This document shows positions 44,981 to 52,666 of a stretch of 52,666 nt of DNA, in pieces (the first letter of the stretch is position 1; each line of letters opens with the position of its first letter). Both the position numbers and the translations under genes were made by a program. Origin of the DNA: Candidatus Zipacnadia bacterium (GTDB lineage: Bacteria > Armatimonadota > Zipacnadia > Zipacnadales > UBA5352); the NCBI GenBank assembly GCA_029820295.1, contig JALGVA010000014.1:1-52666 (forward strand), given 5' to 3'. The notes below the pieces were generated by a model. That model had not been told where the DNA came from and searched no databases. It saw only the letters and a list, made by a program, of their open reading frames with translations.

Positions 44981-45016
44981 GCGAACCTGCCCGGTCCGGG
45001 GGCCGGGCAGGTTCGC
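44981..45016. terminator. 14-bp perfect hairpin between convergent genes
   Basis: Arms GCGAACCTGCCCGG (44981-44994) and its complement (45003-45016) enclose an 8-base loop. It lies 8 bases after the GH123-like stop and 45 bases before the stop of the convergent prepilin-like gene, so it may end both transcripts. No T-run follows. Confidence 0.65.
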
Positions 45017-45060
45017 ATCGTCAGGGTCGTGGCCGGTTACCGCCGCCGCACCTGGGCCGC

Positions 45061-45690
45061 TCAGGGATGGCTGCCGGGCTGCGAAGTCCACCCCGACCAG
45101 TTGCGGTCGATCAGGTTGGAGACCGAGATCCACTTCGCGTGCCCGTCGCAGAAACCGACGTTGTTGCCGCCGTTGTGCCTGCCGGGATACGCGACGCAGT
45201 TGTACGGCTGGCCGGAGATGCCGAGCGAGTAGAGGCGCAGGGAGTAGACGTAGTAGCGATAGGAGCCGGTGTTGTTGTCCTCGGTCTCGGTGAACATCAG
45301 GGCATCGGCCGGCTCCTGGATGCTGGCGAGGGCGGCGCCCTTGCCCGGCGTGCCGAAGCCATCATCCTCCGCGATGTTGTAGAAGCTCAGACCGTAACCC
45401 ATCTGGAATGCCTTGCTCGGGCATCGGAGGACCTGCGCATTCTTGATATAGGGGTCGATCAGTTCGTACCACTGGTAGGTGTAGTTCCCGTTGGCCAGCG
45501 GTATGAGCACCTCGTCGTAGTCCTGGGCGTACATCATGAAGGCGAGCGACAACTGCTTGACGTTGCTCAGACACGAGGTCTGCCGTGCCTTCTCACGTGC
45601 CTTGGCAAAAACGGGGAACAAGATTGCGGCAAGAATCGCAATGATCGCAATGACCACCAACAACTCGATGAGCGTGAAACCCTTGCGCAT
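45061..45690 (-). CDS. prepilin-like H-X9-DG protein, array member 1 (3' end)
   Basis: This 209-residue protein starts at the ATG of [11 protein letters not shown] because AGGGAG is 9 bases upstream; in-frame ATGs further up overlap that site. It has the prepilin signal/helix ([20 protein letters not shown]), [27 protein letters not shown] and H-X9-DG ([17 protein letters not shown]). It is the last of six consecutive prepilin-like genes on the minus strand. The sequence TTGCACGTTGCA (45712-45723) just upstream recurs before member 3. It is closest to member 6 (48976), sharing the [10 protein letters not shown]-type block and the C-terminal part. Confidence 0.87.
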   Translation of the reverse strand: MRKGFTLIELLVVIAIIAILAAILFPVFAKAREKARQTSCLSNVKQLSLAFMMYAQDYDEVLIPLANGNYTYQWYELIDPYIKNAQVLRCPSKAFQMGYGLSFYNIAEDDGFGTPGKGAALASIQEPADALMFTETEDNNTGSYRYYVYSLRLYSLGISGQPYNCVAYPGRHNGGNNVGFCDGHAKWISVSNLIDRNWSGWTSQPGSHP

Positions 45691-45959
45691 CTCAGGCATC
45701 TCCCTGTCGGTTTGCACGTTGCATCCTCGTTCGACCTCACGATCCACCTGCTACCTCAACCGGCCCCCTTTCCCTTCAGTCCATTGCCTCTCAGTTGGTC
45801 GCGCTCCATCGGGCTCCAACTGTGCGTGCGTGGGTGGGCGACGCTCCGCGGCTGCGCCTCGCGGCCATGCCCGCCGCCGGTAGCCCCCCCCACCGCCGAT
45901 GAAGCAATGACCCGGCGCGCGCGCGCCCGGCGAGTGCGTCCCGCTGATGCGTGAGGCGG

Positions 45960-46670
45960 CTACTTCATGGTCTTGTACACCTCCAGGTCCGCCATGAATC
46001 CGGGCCCGACGCTCTTGACGTGCCCGTCCGCGAACAGCACGTTCATCTGGCCGTTGTGCCGGAAATGCTGCACGCCGCGCCTGCCATCTGCGGTGATCGC
46101 CACCAAGTTCCCGCTGGCGTCGCGCCCGTAGCCGCTGACCTGCTGCGTCCAACTGGTGGTGGCCTCGAACAGCATCACCGTCTCGGCGGGCCTGGTCACC
46201 TGCGCCAGAGCTACGCCGGGCGGGTAGTAGTTCCACATCGTGTACAGGGTGCCCAGGGAGGCGCGGCAATTCGCGTCCTGGGCCGGGACGCCGTAGCTGC
46301 CCTTGAACGAGTTGTACCCGAAGCCTTCGCCGACCGGCAGGGCCGTGCGGGCGTAGGTGGCTACGTACGAGTACGAGGGGCATCGCCCGATCTGCTCGTT
46401 CCTGGTGTACGGCTCCATCACGTCGTACCAGCCCTCGCCGCGCGTGTTCGAGTTCCCGGGCACCAGGTAGTGCTTGAACCCCGGCATCAGCTCCTCGTAG
46501 TCCTGCACGTACATCATGATCGCCGTGCCGATCTGCTTCTCGTTGCTCTGACAACTCGTCTGGCGCGCCTTCTCCCGGGCCTTCGCGAACACCGGGAACA
46601 GGATCGCGGCCAGGATCGCGATGATTGCAATGACCACCAACAACTCGATGAGCGTGAATCCCTTTCTCAT
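45960..46670 (-). CDS. prepilin-like H-X9-DG protein, array member 2
   Basis: This 236-residue protein starts at 46670, where GGGGAGG is 6 bases upstream; the ATG at 46676 would abut it. The prepilin helix and [20 protein letters not shown] block are standard, and H-X9-DG is [13 protein letters not shown]. The middle is divergent from its neighbours ([40 protein letters not shown]), so the variable region probably sets binding or interaction specificity. After its stop a 7-base inverted repeat (45792-45798 / 45816-45822) may act as a 3' stem. Confidence 0.87.
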   Translation of the reverse strand: MRKGFTLIELLVVIAIIAILAAILFPVFAKAREKARQTSCQSNEKQIGTAIMMYVQDYEELMPGFKHYLVPGNSNTRGEGWYDVMEPYTRNEQIGRCPSYSYVATYARTALPVGEGFGYNSFKGSYGVPAQDANCRASLGTLYTMWNYYPPGVALAQVTRPAETVMLFEATTSWTQQVSGYGRDASGNLVAITADGRRGVQHFRHNGQMNVLFADGHVKSVGPGFMADLEVYKTMK

Positions 46671-46755
46671 GTCCATCCTCCCCTGTCGTCAGATTCGTTC
46701 GTCACGAATGCCCTGCGGCGCTCGTCACCAGCCAGGCATCAGTCCTTCCGGAGCG

Positions 46756-47421
46756 TCACTTGTAGTAGTATCCGAAGTACGTGTCCTGACCGCCGTCGTA
46801 GAGAACGCTGTAGCTCATCGCCTTGGCATGGCCGTCGCAGAAGGCCACGTTGCCCATGTCGTTGTGTCGTGCGCAGAAGTTGAAGACGTAGTCTCCCCAG
46901 ACATCGTGCGGGCAGTAGGAGTTGTGCTCTGAGCCATCGGTGGGATCGGGACGATGTCCACGGCTGGGTGCAAGGAGAGCGCCGGGTGTCCACGAGTCGA
47001 GGGTGGTGTCGCCACATAGGACGATGCTCGCCGGGTTCGTGATCCTGGCCAGCTTGACGCTGTACCAGCACTGCATGACAAACCAGTTCCACCCGTAGCT
47101 GCGATCTCCACCAAAGGTGATGGTGCTCTCGAGGTCGGCGCTCGGGCAGTTGAACACCTGAGCGTTCTTCACGTACGGATACATGACCTGGATCCCACTC
47201 CAGCGGGGTGAGCCAGCGGTGTAGGCCAGGGGGAAGGTGTCGTCGTAGTCCTGGACATACATCATCATGGCCGTGCCGATCTGTTTGAGGTTGCTCAAGC
47301 ACGAGGTCTGGCGGGCCTTCTCTCTGGCGCGCGCGAACACCGGGAACAGGATCGCCGCCAGGATAGCGATGATCGCGATGACGACCAACAACTCGATGAG
47401 CGTGAAACCCTTGCTGCGCAT
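46756..47421 (-). CDS. prepilin-like H-X9-DG protein, array member 3
   Basis: This 221-residue protein starts at 47421, with AGGAGG 6 bases upstream. The prepilin helix ([14 protein letters not shown]) and [20 protein letters not shown] block are intact, followed by YVQDYDD. The H-X9-DG motif is [17 protein letters not shown]. The variable core is rich in Trp, Tyr and Cys ([20 protein letters not shown]). The ending is YFGYYYK. Upstream, TTGCACGTTGCA (47443-47454) repeats the element before member 1. Confidence 0.87.
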   Translation of the reverse strand: MRSKGFTLIELLVVIAIIAILAAILFPVFARAREKARQTSCLSNLKQIGTAMMMYVQDYDDTFPLAYTAGSPRWSGIQVMYPYVKNAQVFNCPSADLESTITFGGDRSYGWNWFVMQCWYSVKLARITNPASIVLCGDTTLDSWTPGALLAPSRGHRPDPTDGSEHNSYCPHDVWGDYVFNFCARHNDMGNVAFCDGHAKAMSYSVLYDGGQDTYFGYYYK

Positions 47422-47465
47422 CTGTATCCTCCTGTCATCAGATTGCACGTTGCACGTCTCGCGGC

Positions 47466-48128
<663 letters not shown>

Positions 48129-48188
48129 GGCTTCCTCCTATCGGTTGCTGCCAGCTATAGACCTTCGTACGGACCACGGTGGGGCAAC

Positions 48189-48848
48189 TCAGCCACCTAC
48201 CGAAGGGTCGAACCACCTGTCGATGGGGGTCTGGCCATAGAAAAAAGCACCCAGGCCCATTGCCTTGGCGTGTCCGTCGGCGAATATGAGGTTCGCCATC
48301 TCGTTGTGGCGCGCCGCCGGGGCCGTATAGCCGGCGTAGGGCTCGTGATAACCGGCCTGGCCTGGCGCGCGACTGGGCCTGAACACGCGGAAGTAGCTTC
48401 CGCCCAGCTCATTGCCGTCCCAGTCGTGTCCGATCTCACAGAGCATCACGGTTGTGGCTGGCTTGCTTATCGCTGCCATCTTCAGGGTCGGATTGGCACC
48501 GTACCAGTTGTCTGCGAAGAACCAGTTCGTCCCGCCATAGCTTGAATACGTGTCCTCGCCACTGGGGCAAAAGAACACCTGCCGATTCTTCACGTAGGGC
48601 TCGATGCAGTCCACCCAGTACCAGTGCTGATTGGTGCTGAGATCACGCGCAACATTGGGCGGGAACCGCTCGGAGTAGTCCTGGCAGTACATCATCACTC
48701 CCAGGCCGATCTGCTTGCAGTTGCTCAGACAGGCCGTTTGCCGCGCCTTTTCTCTGGCGCGCGCGAAGACGGGGAACAGGATCGCGGCGAGGATCGCGAT
48801 GATCGCGATGACGACCAGTAACTCGATAAGCGTGAATCCCTTTCGCAT
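48189..48848 (-). CDS. prepilin-like H-X9-DG protein, array member 5
   Basis: This 219-residue protein starts at 48848; GAGGAGAGGA lies 5-9 bases upstream, and the longer frame to 49145 lacks support. It has the prepilin helix, [27 protein letters not shown] and H-X9-DG ([17 protein letters not shown]). The core includes [20 protein letters not shown] and [20 protein letters not shown]. Its first 110 coding bases match those of member 6 at all but 3 positions, a likely recent duplication or gene conversion. Confidence 0.87.
   Translation of the reverse strand: MRKGFTLIELLVVIAIIAILAAILFPVFARAREKARQTACLSNCKQIGLGVMMYCQDYSERFPPNVARDLSTNQHWYWVDCIEPYVKNRQVFFCPSGEDTYSSYGGTNWFFADNWYGANPTLKMAAISKPATTVMLCEIGHDWDGNELGGSYFRVFRPSRAPGQAGYHEPYAGYTAPAARHNEMANLIFADGHAKAMGLGAFFYGQTPIDRWFDPSVGG
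48739..48848 (-). repeat. near-identical N-terminal coding repeat (copy A)
   Basis: The first 110 coding bases of array member 5 match 49514-49623 of member 6 except at 3 positions. The other four array genes share the same block with more changes. The region encodes the prepilin signal helix and FPVFAR block. Confidence 0.85.
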
Positions 48849-48975
48849 CTTCGTCCTCTCCTCTTTAGTGTGGGCACCATCTTCACTTCGGCCGGTGGTG
48901 ACCGGCGAAGGCCACCAGCAGCCCTGCGCCATACTACTCCCTGCCGTCGCCGCAGCAGAGACCTCTGTCAGGCGC

Positions 48976-49623
48976 TCACCAGAGTGAGGCTGCGGGCTGC
49001 TTCTGCCAGCCGTCCCAACTGCGGTCCAGCATCGTCGTCGTGGATATCCACTTGGCATGTCCGTCGCAGAAGGCGACGTTATTGCCCCCATTATGCCGAC
49101 CGGGATTCGGAATGCCATTGTTCGGGTATCCGGAGACGACCCCAACTGCGTACATCTTGAGCGAGTAGACCCAGTAGATTTGAGCGCCGTCGGCCCGCTC
49201 CGCCTCAGTGAACATCAGCGCGTCGGCAGGGGCCTCAATCGCCGCGAGCTTTGCCCCACAGCCGAGCTTGCCTGTAGAGGTATCGTCACACGCGATGTTG
49301 TTGAAGCTCAGACCATAGGCGATGGCTCTCTTCGTCGCGCTGGGACAGACGAAGACCTGGCTGTTCTTCACGTACGGCTCGATGATCGTGTACCAGCCGT
49401 AGCGTGCAACGCCATACCCACCGTTCGCCAGCGGTACAAGTGTTTCGTCGTAGTCCTGTGCGTACATCATGAATGCCAGTCCGAGCTGCTTCACATTATT
49501 GAGACAGCTCGTCTGCCGCGCCTTTTCTCTGGCGCGCGCGAACACCGGGAACAGGATCGCGGCGAGGATCGCGATGATCGCGATGACGACCAGTAACTCG
49601 ATGAGCGTGAATCCCTTTCGCAT
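48976..49623 (-). CDS. prepilin-like H-X9-DG protein, array member 6 (5' end)
   Basis: This 215-residue protein is the first gene of the run. The ATG at 49623 ([11 protein letters not shown]) has AAGGG 9 bases upstream; the ATG at 49632 abuts that site. It carries [27 protein letters not shown] and H-X9-DG ([17 protein letters not shown]). The core matches member 1 in places ([25 protein letters not shown]), so members 1 and 6 are the closest pair of full-length paralogues although they sit at opposite ends. A minus-strand promoter candidate lies about 430 bases upstream. Confidence 0.87.
   Translation of the reverse strand: MRKGFTLIELLVVIAIIAILAAILFPVFARAREKARQTSCLNNVKQLGLAFMMYAQDYDETLVPLANGGYGVARYGWYTIIEPYVKNSQVFVCPSATKRAIAYGLSFNNIACDDTSTGKLGCGAKLAAIEAPADALMFTEAERADGAQIYWVYSLKMYAVGVVSGYPNNGIPNPGRHNGGNNVAFCDGHAKWISTTTMLDRSWDGWQKQPAASLW
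49514..49623 (-). repeat. near-identical N-terminal coding repeat (copy B)
   Basis: Partner of the repeat at 48739-48848 (3 differences in 110 bases). The repeat ends just after the prepilin helix, where the two proteins diverge. Confidence 0.85.
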
Positions 49624-50047
49624 CCTGAACATCCCTTTCTGTCCGACGTGGGCACTCAGCACTCAGCGACGGGAACTCGATCCCTGCCGCAAGGCATACG
49701 CTTGGGTCGTCCCCCACCTGTGGCGGCGTCACGGCGGCGCGCCGGCGCGCGGGGCCCGGGAGGGCGCAGACACGATAGTCTCGCGCGCCCACCTGGCGGC
49801 AGCGATGGGAGGCGGCGTATACGGCCGGTGAGCGACTGTCTGAGGGTGGGAGAGGTGGGAATGGGGCACAACGCCTCCGCCGCCGGGCCGGCGACGGACG
49901 CGTCGAAGGGTACAGCGAAGTGCATCACAGCAGCGCCCCCGATGCGGCCGGACATTGTGTGTCCCCCCGGCCCCCTGTGGCCTGACATGGCGTCGGGGAT
50001 CCGGAGCGATTCCTTGGCAGCGCCCCGCACTGCCGCTCACTCACAAG

Positions 50048-50075
50048 AGTATAGCGAGTGTGCACCGGCTGTCAC
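50048..50075 (-). promoter_or_regulatory. possible promoter reading toward the prepilin array
   Basis: Minus strand GTGACA (50070-50075), 16-base spacer, TATACT (50048-50053). Both boxes are close to consensus. The leader to member 6 would be about 415 bases, which is long, so it may belong to an unseen transcript. Confidence 0.45.
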
Positions 50076-50086
50076 GTTAAATCTCT

Positions 50087-50114
50087 ATGACACGGGCTGA
50101 TCGGCGGGGATACT
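50087..50114 (+). promoter_or_regulatory. possible divergent promoter before a short frame
   Basis: ATGACA (50087-50092), 16-base spacer, GATACT (50109-50114). With the minus-strand promoter it forms a TGTCA/TGACA inverted arrangement of two -35 boxes. AGGAGAGGAG and an ATG follow about 30 bases on. Confidence 0.4.
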
Positions 50115-50146
50115 GGTCAATAAGGAACCACAGGAGAGGAGTAGAC

Positions 50147-50575
50147 ATGCGTCCTGCGCCGGCGCTGCCCAAGTACGGAGCACCGACCTGCGGGCGACCT
50201 GTGCGGCCTGCGCACCCGGGGCTGGTTCGCAGGGCGGCAGGGCGTGGGCGGCCCCCTCAGATCCCCAGCCCGCTGCGCAGCTTGATCAGGCGCACGATGT
50301 CGCTGTGGCTGATGATGCCGATGACGTTGCCCGCGCGGTCGGTGACCAGCAGCCGGCCCAGGTCGTTCTGGGCCATCTGCATGAGCGCCTCGACCGCCTC
50401 GTCATCGGAGTTGATGGTCATGCGCTCGGGGTCCAGCTCGCTCATCACGCCGCGCACGGTGGTGAACTGCCACTGCTCGCGCGGCACGCGCTGCAGGTCC
50501 TCCATGCGCACCATGCCCACGATGGTGCCGTCGTCCTCCACGCCGAAGCCGGTGAAGCGCGCGGCCATGAAGTAG
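50147..50575 (+). CDS. doubtful short protein with a strong ribosome binding site
   Basis: The ATG at 50147 has AGGAGAGGAG 5 bases upstream and a promoter candidate before it. The product begins MRPAPALPKYGAPTCGRPVR. After about 36 codons the frame is antisense to the site-2 protease gene and reads as low-complexity, so either the real protein is short and broken by a sequence change or the signals are coincidental. No family is recognised. Confidence 0.2.
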   Translation: MRPAPALPKYGAPTCGRPVRPAHPGLVRRAAGRGRPPQIPSPLRSLIRRTMSLWLMMPMTLPARSVTSSRPRSFWAICMSASTASSSELMVMRSGSSSLITPRTVVNCHCSRGTRCRSSMRTMPTMVPSSSTPKPVKRAAMK

Positions 50576-51384
50576 TCGTGTGCGGCCGCGTCCAGGTTCG
50601 CGTCGGCGGGGATGGTGGCCACCGGGCTGCTCATCAGGTCGTGGACGTAGACGCTGCCCAGCGCCTGCTGCAGTTGCAGCCGCTGGTAGCTCGCCGCCGC
50701 CGCGCTCGACAGCAGCCAACCCAGGGCCACCAGCCACAGGCCCGACACGGGGCCACCGAACAGCGCTACGAGGAAGCCGAAGACGATCATGGTGTAGCCG
50801 AAGGCGCGGCCGAAGCCGGAGGCCACGCGCGTCGCCCGGTCCAGGCTGCGCCAGATGGCCCACAGGGCCGCTCGCAGCACCCGACCGCCATCGAGCGGGA
50901 AGGCCGGCAGCATGTTGAACGCCGCCAGCAGCAGGTTGATGTAGCCCACCCATTGGCTCGCCGCCCACCACAGCCGCGGCGCGTCGGCAGCCCTCAGCCA
51001 GTAGAATAGGCCGTAGAACAAGCCGCCGAGCACGACGCTGGTGAGCGGGCCTACGATGGCGATGGCGAACTCGGTCCTGGGCTTGTCGGGCTCGCGGCTC
51101 ATCTGCGACACGCCGCCGAAGACGAAGAGGGTGATGCGCGACACGTCCGCGCCCAGGCGGTTGGCCACCACCGAGTGAGCCAGCTCGTGCAGCACCAGCG
51201 AGCCGAAGAACATCAGCGTAGTGATCAGGCCGATGCCCCACAGTTCAGAGGGGGATGCGTCGGGCACCTCAGTGGGCAGGATGTTGCCGGTGACCATCCA
51301 CAGAATCAGCCCCAGGATGATCAGCCAGGTGAAGTGAATCTCGATGCTGATGCCGAACAGCTTGCCGATGCGCCAGCCGTGCAT
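50257..51384 (-). CDS. site-2 protease (M50 family) with tandem CBS domains
   Basis: This 375-residue membrane protein has the zinc metalloprotease motifs of site-2 proteases: HELAH at residues 66-70 (FFGSLVLHELAHSVV) and FNMLPAFPLDGGR (Asp165 ligand). About six hydrophobic helices surround them. A CBS pair follows from about residue 245 (VHDLMSSPVATIPADANLDA, then VRGVMSELDPERMTINSDDE, RLLVTDRAGNVIGIISHSDI). Catalytic residues are intact, so it should cleave membrane proteins, with the CBS pair possibly sensing an adenosyl ligand. GAGGTGA lies 5 bases before the ATG. The ECF/anti-sigma pair at 35671 is a conceivable target class, but distance gives no direct support. Confidence 0.93.
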   Translation of the reverse strand: MHGWRIGKLFGISIEIHFTWLIILGLILWMVTGNILPTEVPDASPSELWGIGLITTLMFFGSLVLHELAHSVVANRLGADVSRITLFVFGGVSQMSREPDKPRTEFAIAIVGPLTSVVLGGLFYGLFYWLRAADAPRLWWAASQWVGYINLLLAAFNMLPAFPLDGGRVLRAALWAIWRSLDRATRVASGFGRAFGYTMIVFGFLVALFGGPVSGLWLVALGWLLSSAAAASYQRLQLQQALGSVYVHDLMSSPVATIPADANLDAAAHDYFMAARFTGFGVEDDGTIVGMVRMEDLQRVPREQWQFTTVRGVMSELDPERMTINSDDEAVEALMQMAQNDLGRLLVTDRAGNVIGIISHSDIVRLIKLRSGLGI

Positions 51385-51417
51385 GGGCCGTCACCTCATC
51401 GTCCACCACGTCGCGGG

Positions 51418-52666
51418 TCAGTCGGGAATCAGCACCCACGTGGGGCTCGACCACGCCATCCCGCCGCCCTCCTGGAACACGCGCGCGTAATAGTAGCCCA
51501 GACCGGGCGCCGCGGGCAAGTGCGCGATCGGTTCATCGTGCTCGTACTCGACGCCCAGCTCCCACTTCCCGCCGCCCTCGAAGCTTGTGAGCGTCGCGCC
51601 ATTGTGAATCAGGTCCACGCGCTCGATGGGCGCGGTGCCCGCCACCGCGATGGCGATCTCGCGCGGCTCATCCCGCTCCCCGAGCAGCAGCTCCTGGCCC
51701 ATCATCTGCCCGTTGACCGCGGTGTGCAGCAGGATGCGCTCGCCGCGGGTGGCGTAGGTGCGGCGGTGCCAGAGGGCGTCGAAGATCGCGTCGCGCGTCA
51801 GCTCAGTCGCCCACACGGCGGTGAGCCCGGGGATCCTGCCGTGGCCGAAGCTGGTCTCGCGATACGCCGCGGGCGCGCCCATGTGTGAGTCGGTGCCCGC
51901 GGTGAAGCCCACCATGCGCCCACGGTCGAGCCCGGCCCGCGCGGTGCACTCCTCGGCAATGCGCCCCGCGCCGACCGGCACCGGCACGTCCCGCGCCTCC
52001 GAGCAGCCGAAGAATGAGTAGACCTCCACCAGCCGCGTGCAGCCCGACACGAAGCGCCCCCAGTCGGTCTGCATGTGGCTGGTGTGATCGACCAGCATGA
52101 AGTTCGAGCGCGTGCGCTGCAGCAGCTCGACGAGTTCCTCGATGTGCACGTAGTCCAGCTTCGTGCGCCCGCCGCCGTAGGGGCTGGAGTTGAAGAACGG
52201 CGGCTCGTCATCGACGAAGTAGACGTTCTTGTGCCCGTAGGTCTGCCCGTCGGCCATGCCCGCGTGGCTGATCTCCCAGCCGGGCAGGGTCACGAAGCGC
52301 CCGGCCTCGTTGAAGTCGCGGGCGGCGTCGAGGATCATCTGCCAGTGGGTCTCGGCGTCGTTGAGGGCGATGCCGAAGTCGTGGTCGGCGATGGCCGCGA
52401 AGTCGAGCAGGGCGGTGTCGCGCCCCCAGTGATAGAACTGGTCGGGGGTGCGCTGACCGCCGTCGGACAGGCAGGTGTGCCCGTGGATCTCGCCCCAGAA
52501 GAGCCGGTAGGGCGGGTCCTCGACGATCTCGATGGGGTTGCTCTCGCCCGCCAGCCCCACGCGCTCGTCCTCGATGCGCACGCGGTCGAGCACGTTCGAG
52601 CCCTCGGGGCAGTCGAAGGGCGCGGTCTCGTCCTGGGCGGGAGGGAACTGCACGCGCGCGCGCCGC
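51418..52666 (-). CDS. PHP/DUF3604-like metal-dependent protein (5' end beyond the window)
   Basis: The frame stays open to the window edge, and its first visible part (RVQFPPAQDETAPFD, then IEDERVGLAGESNPIEI) looks like the inside of a beta domain, so the real start is outside. The PHP part has LFWGEIHGHTCLSDGG (HxH), FAAIADHDFGIA, FMLVDHTSHMQTDW and FTAGTDSHMGAPA. The end is a beta domain (GLGYYYARVFQEGGGMAWSS). It is paralogous to the protein at 26574-28064. It sits 34 bases upstream of the site-2 protease start, so they may be co-transcribed. Confidence 0.85.
   Translation of the reverse strand, partial: RRARVQFPPAQDETAPFDCPEGSNVLDRVRIEDERVGLAGESNPIEIVEDPPYRLFWGEIHGHTCLSDGGQRTPDQFYHWGRDTALLDFAAIADHDFGIALNDAETHWQMILDAARDFNEAGRFVTLPGWEISHAGMADGQTYGHKNVYFVDDEPPFFNSSPYGGGRTKLDYVHIEELVELLQRTRSNFMLVDHTSHMQTDWGRFVSGCTRLVEVYSFFGCSEARDVPVPVGAGRIAEECTARAGLDRGRMVGFTAGTDSHMGAPAAYRETSFGHGRIPGLTAVWATELTRDAIFDALWHRRTYATRGERILLHTAVNGQMMGQELLLGERDEPREIAIAVAGTAPIERVDLIHNGATLTSFEGGGKWELGVEYEHDEPIAHLPAAPGLGYYYARVFQEGGGMAWSSPTWVLIPD

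Larger units (their letters stand above)
49624..50146. other. 523-base intergenic region at the head of the prepilin array
   Basis: This is the longest gap in the window. It holds two facing-away promoter candidates near 50048-50114. An open frame on the minus strand (49656-50030) is Gly/Pro/Arg-rich with no ribosome binding site and is probably not a gene. No RNA gene was recognised. Confidence 0.55.

Noticed and set aside
45751-46554. 267-codon minus-strand frame overlapping prepilin array member 2
   Set aside because: Different frame from the prepilin gene that it overlaps; no ribosome binding site and Arg/Ala-rich composition.

Overview
This window is GC-rich bacterial chromosome with short intergenic gaps and many start codons overlapping the previous stop. 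Several things point to an uncultured Armatimonadota-like (or similar PVC/FCB-adjacent) bacterium: seven type IV prepilin-like proteins with the H-X9-DG C-terminal signature, large secreted glycan-active proteins, several Gfo/Idh/MocA dehydrogenases, a UPF0182 membrane protein and a DUF4175/TPR cluster. This placement is inference from gene content. No rRNA, tRNA, CRISPR array, transposase or phage gene was seen.

Layout. 1-2010 (minus): an isopropylmalate-dehydrogenase family enzyme with a good promoter, then a DUF5678-type protein, a retropepsin-like protein and the first codons of a further gene. 2195-6640 (plus): a 1481-residue secreted heparinase-like protein with an FG-GAP propeller tail. 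6651-10206 (minus): a secreted protein of unknown function, one prepilin-like protein, a small Cys/His-rich exported protein and a lipid kinase. 10347-11621 (plus): a uronate-isomerase-like hydrolase. 11736-20223 (minus): an operon of ABC exporter, DUF4175-like protein, TPR protein and DMT transporter, with TTGTCA-17-TATAAT upstream. 20416-22660: a pseudokinase/zinc-ribbon/TPR protein divergent from a small zinc-ribbon/TPR protein. 22671-31628 (minus): Gfo/Idh dehydrogenase, a 48-residue Cys-rich poly-Asp membrane peptide, metallophosphoesterase, AIR-synthase-like protein, HAD phosphatase, PHP-type protein, UPF0182 and bifunctional nuclease. 31932-41448 (plus): Gfo/Idh dehydrogenase and sugar isomerase, then a compact redox/regulatory run (CXXC micro-protein, polyferredoxin, small kinase, ECF sigma, zinc anti-sigma, thioredoxin-fold lipoprotein without CXXC), GlmU, another Gfo/Idh protein and two paralogous membrane-anchored proteins. 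41506-44973 (plus): a GH123/DUF4091-like secreted protein, followed by a strong hairpin. 45061-49623 (minus): five further tandem prepilin-like genes plus one at the head of the run (six in this cluster). 50257-52666 (minus): site-2 protease with CBS domains and a PHP/DUF3604 protein cut by the window edge.

How it fits together. The sugar dehydrogenases, sugar isomerase, uronate-isomerase-like protein, heparinase-like protein and GH123-like protein suggest use of uronic-acid or amino-sugar polysaccharides, although the genes are dispersed. The best candidates for undescribed biology are the CXXC/polyferredoxin/kinase/ECF run at 33859-37702, the pseudokinase and zinc-ribbon/TPR pair at 20416-22660, the Cys-rich poly-Asp peptide at 23712-23858 and the prepilin array at 45061-49623. 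All functions are read from sequence motifs by eye; no database search was run.
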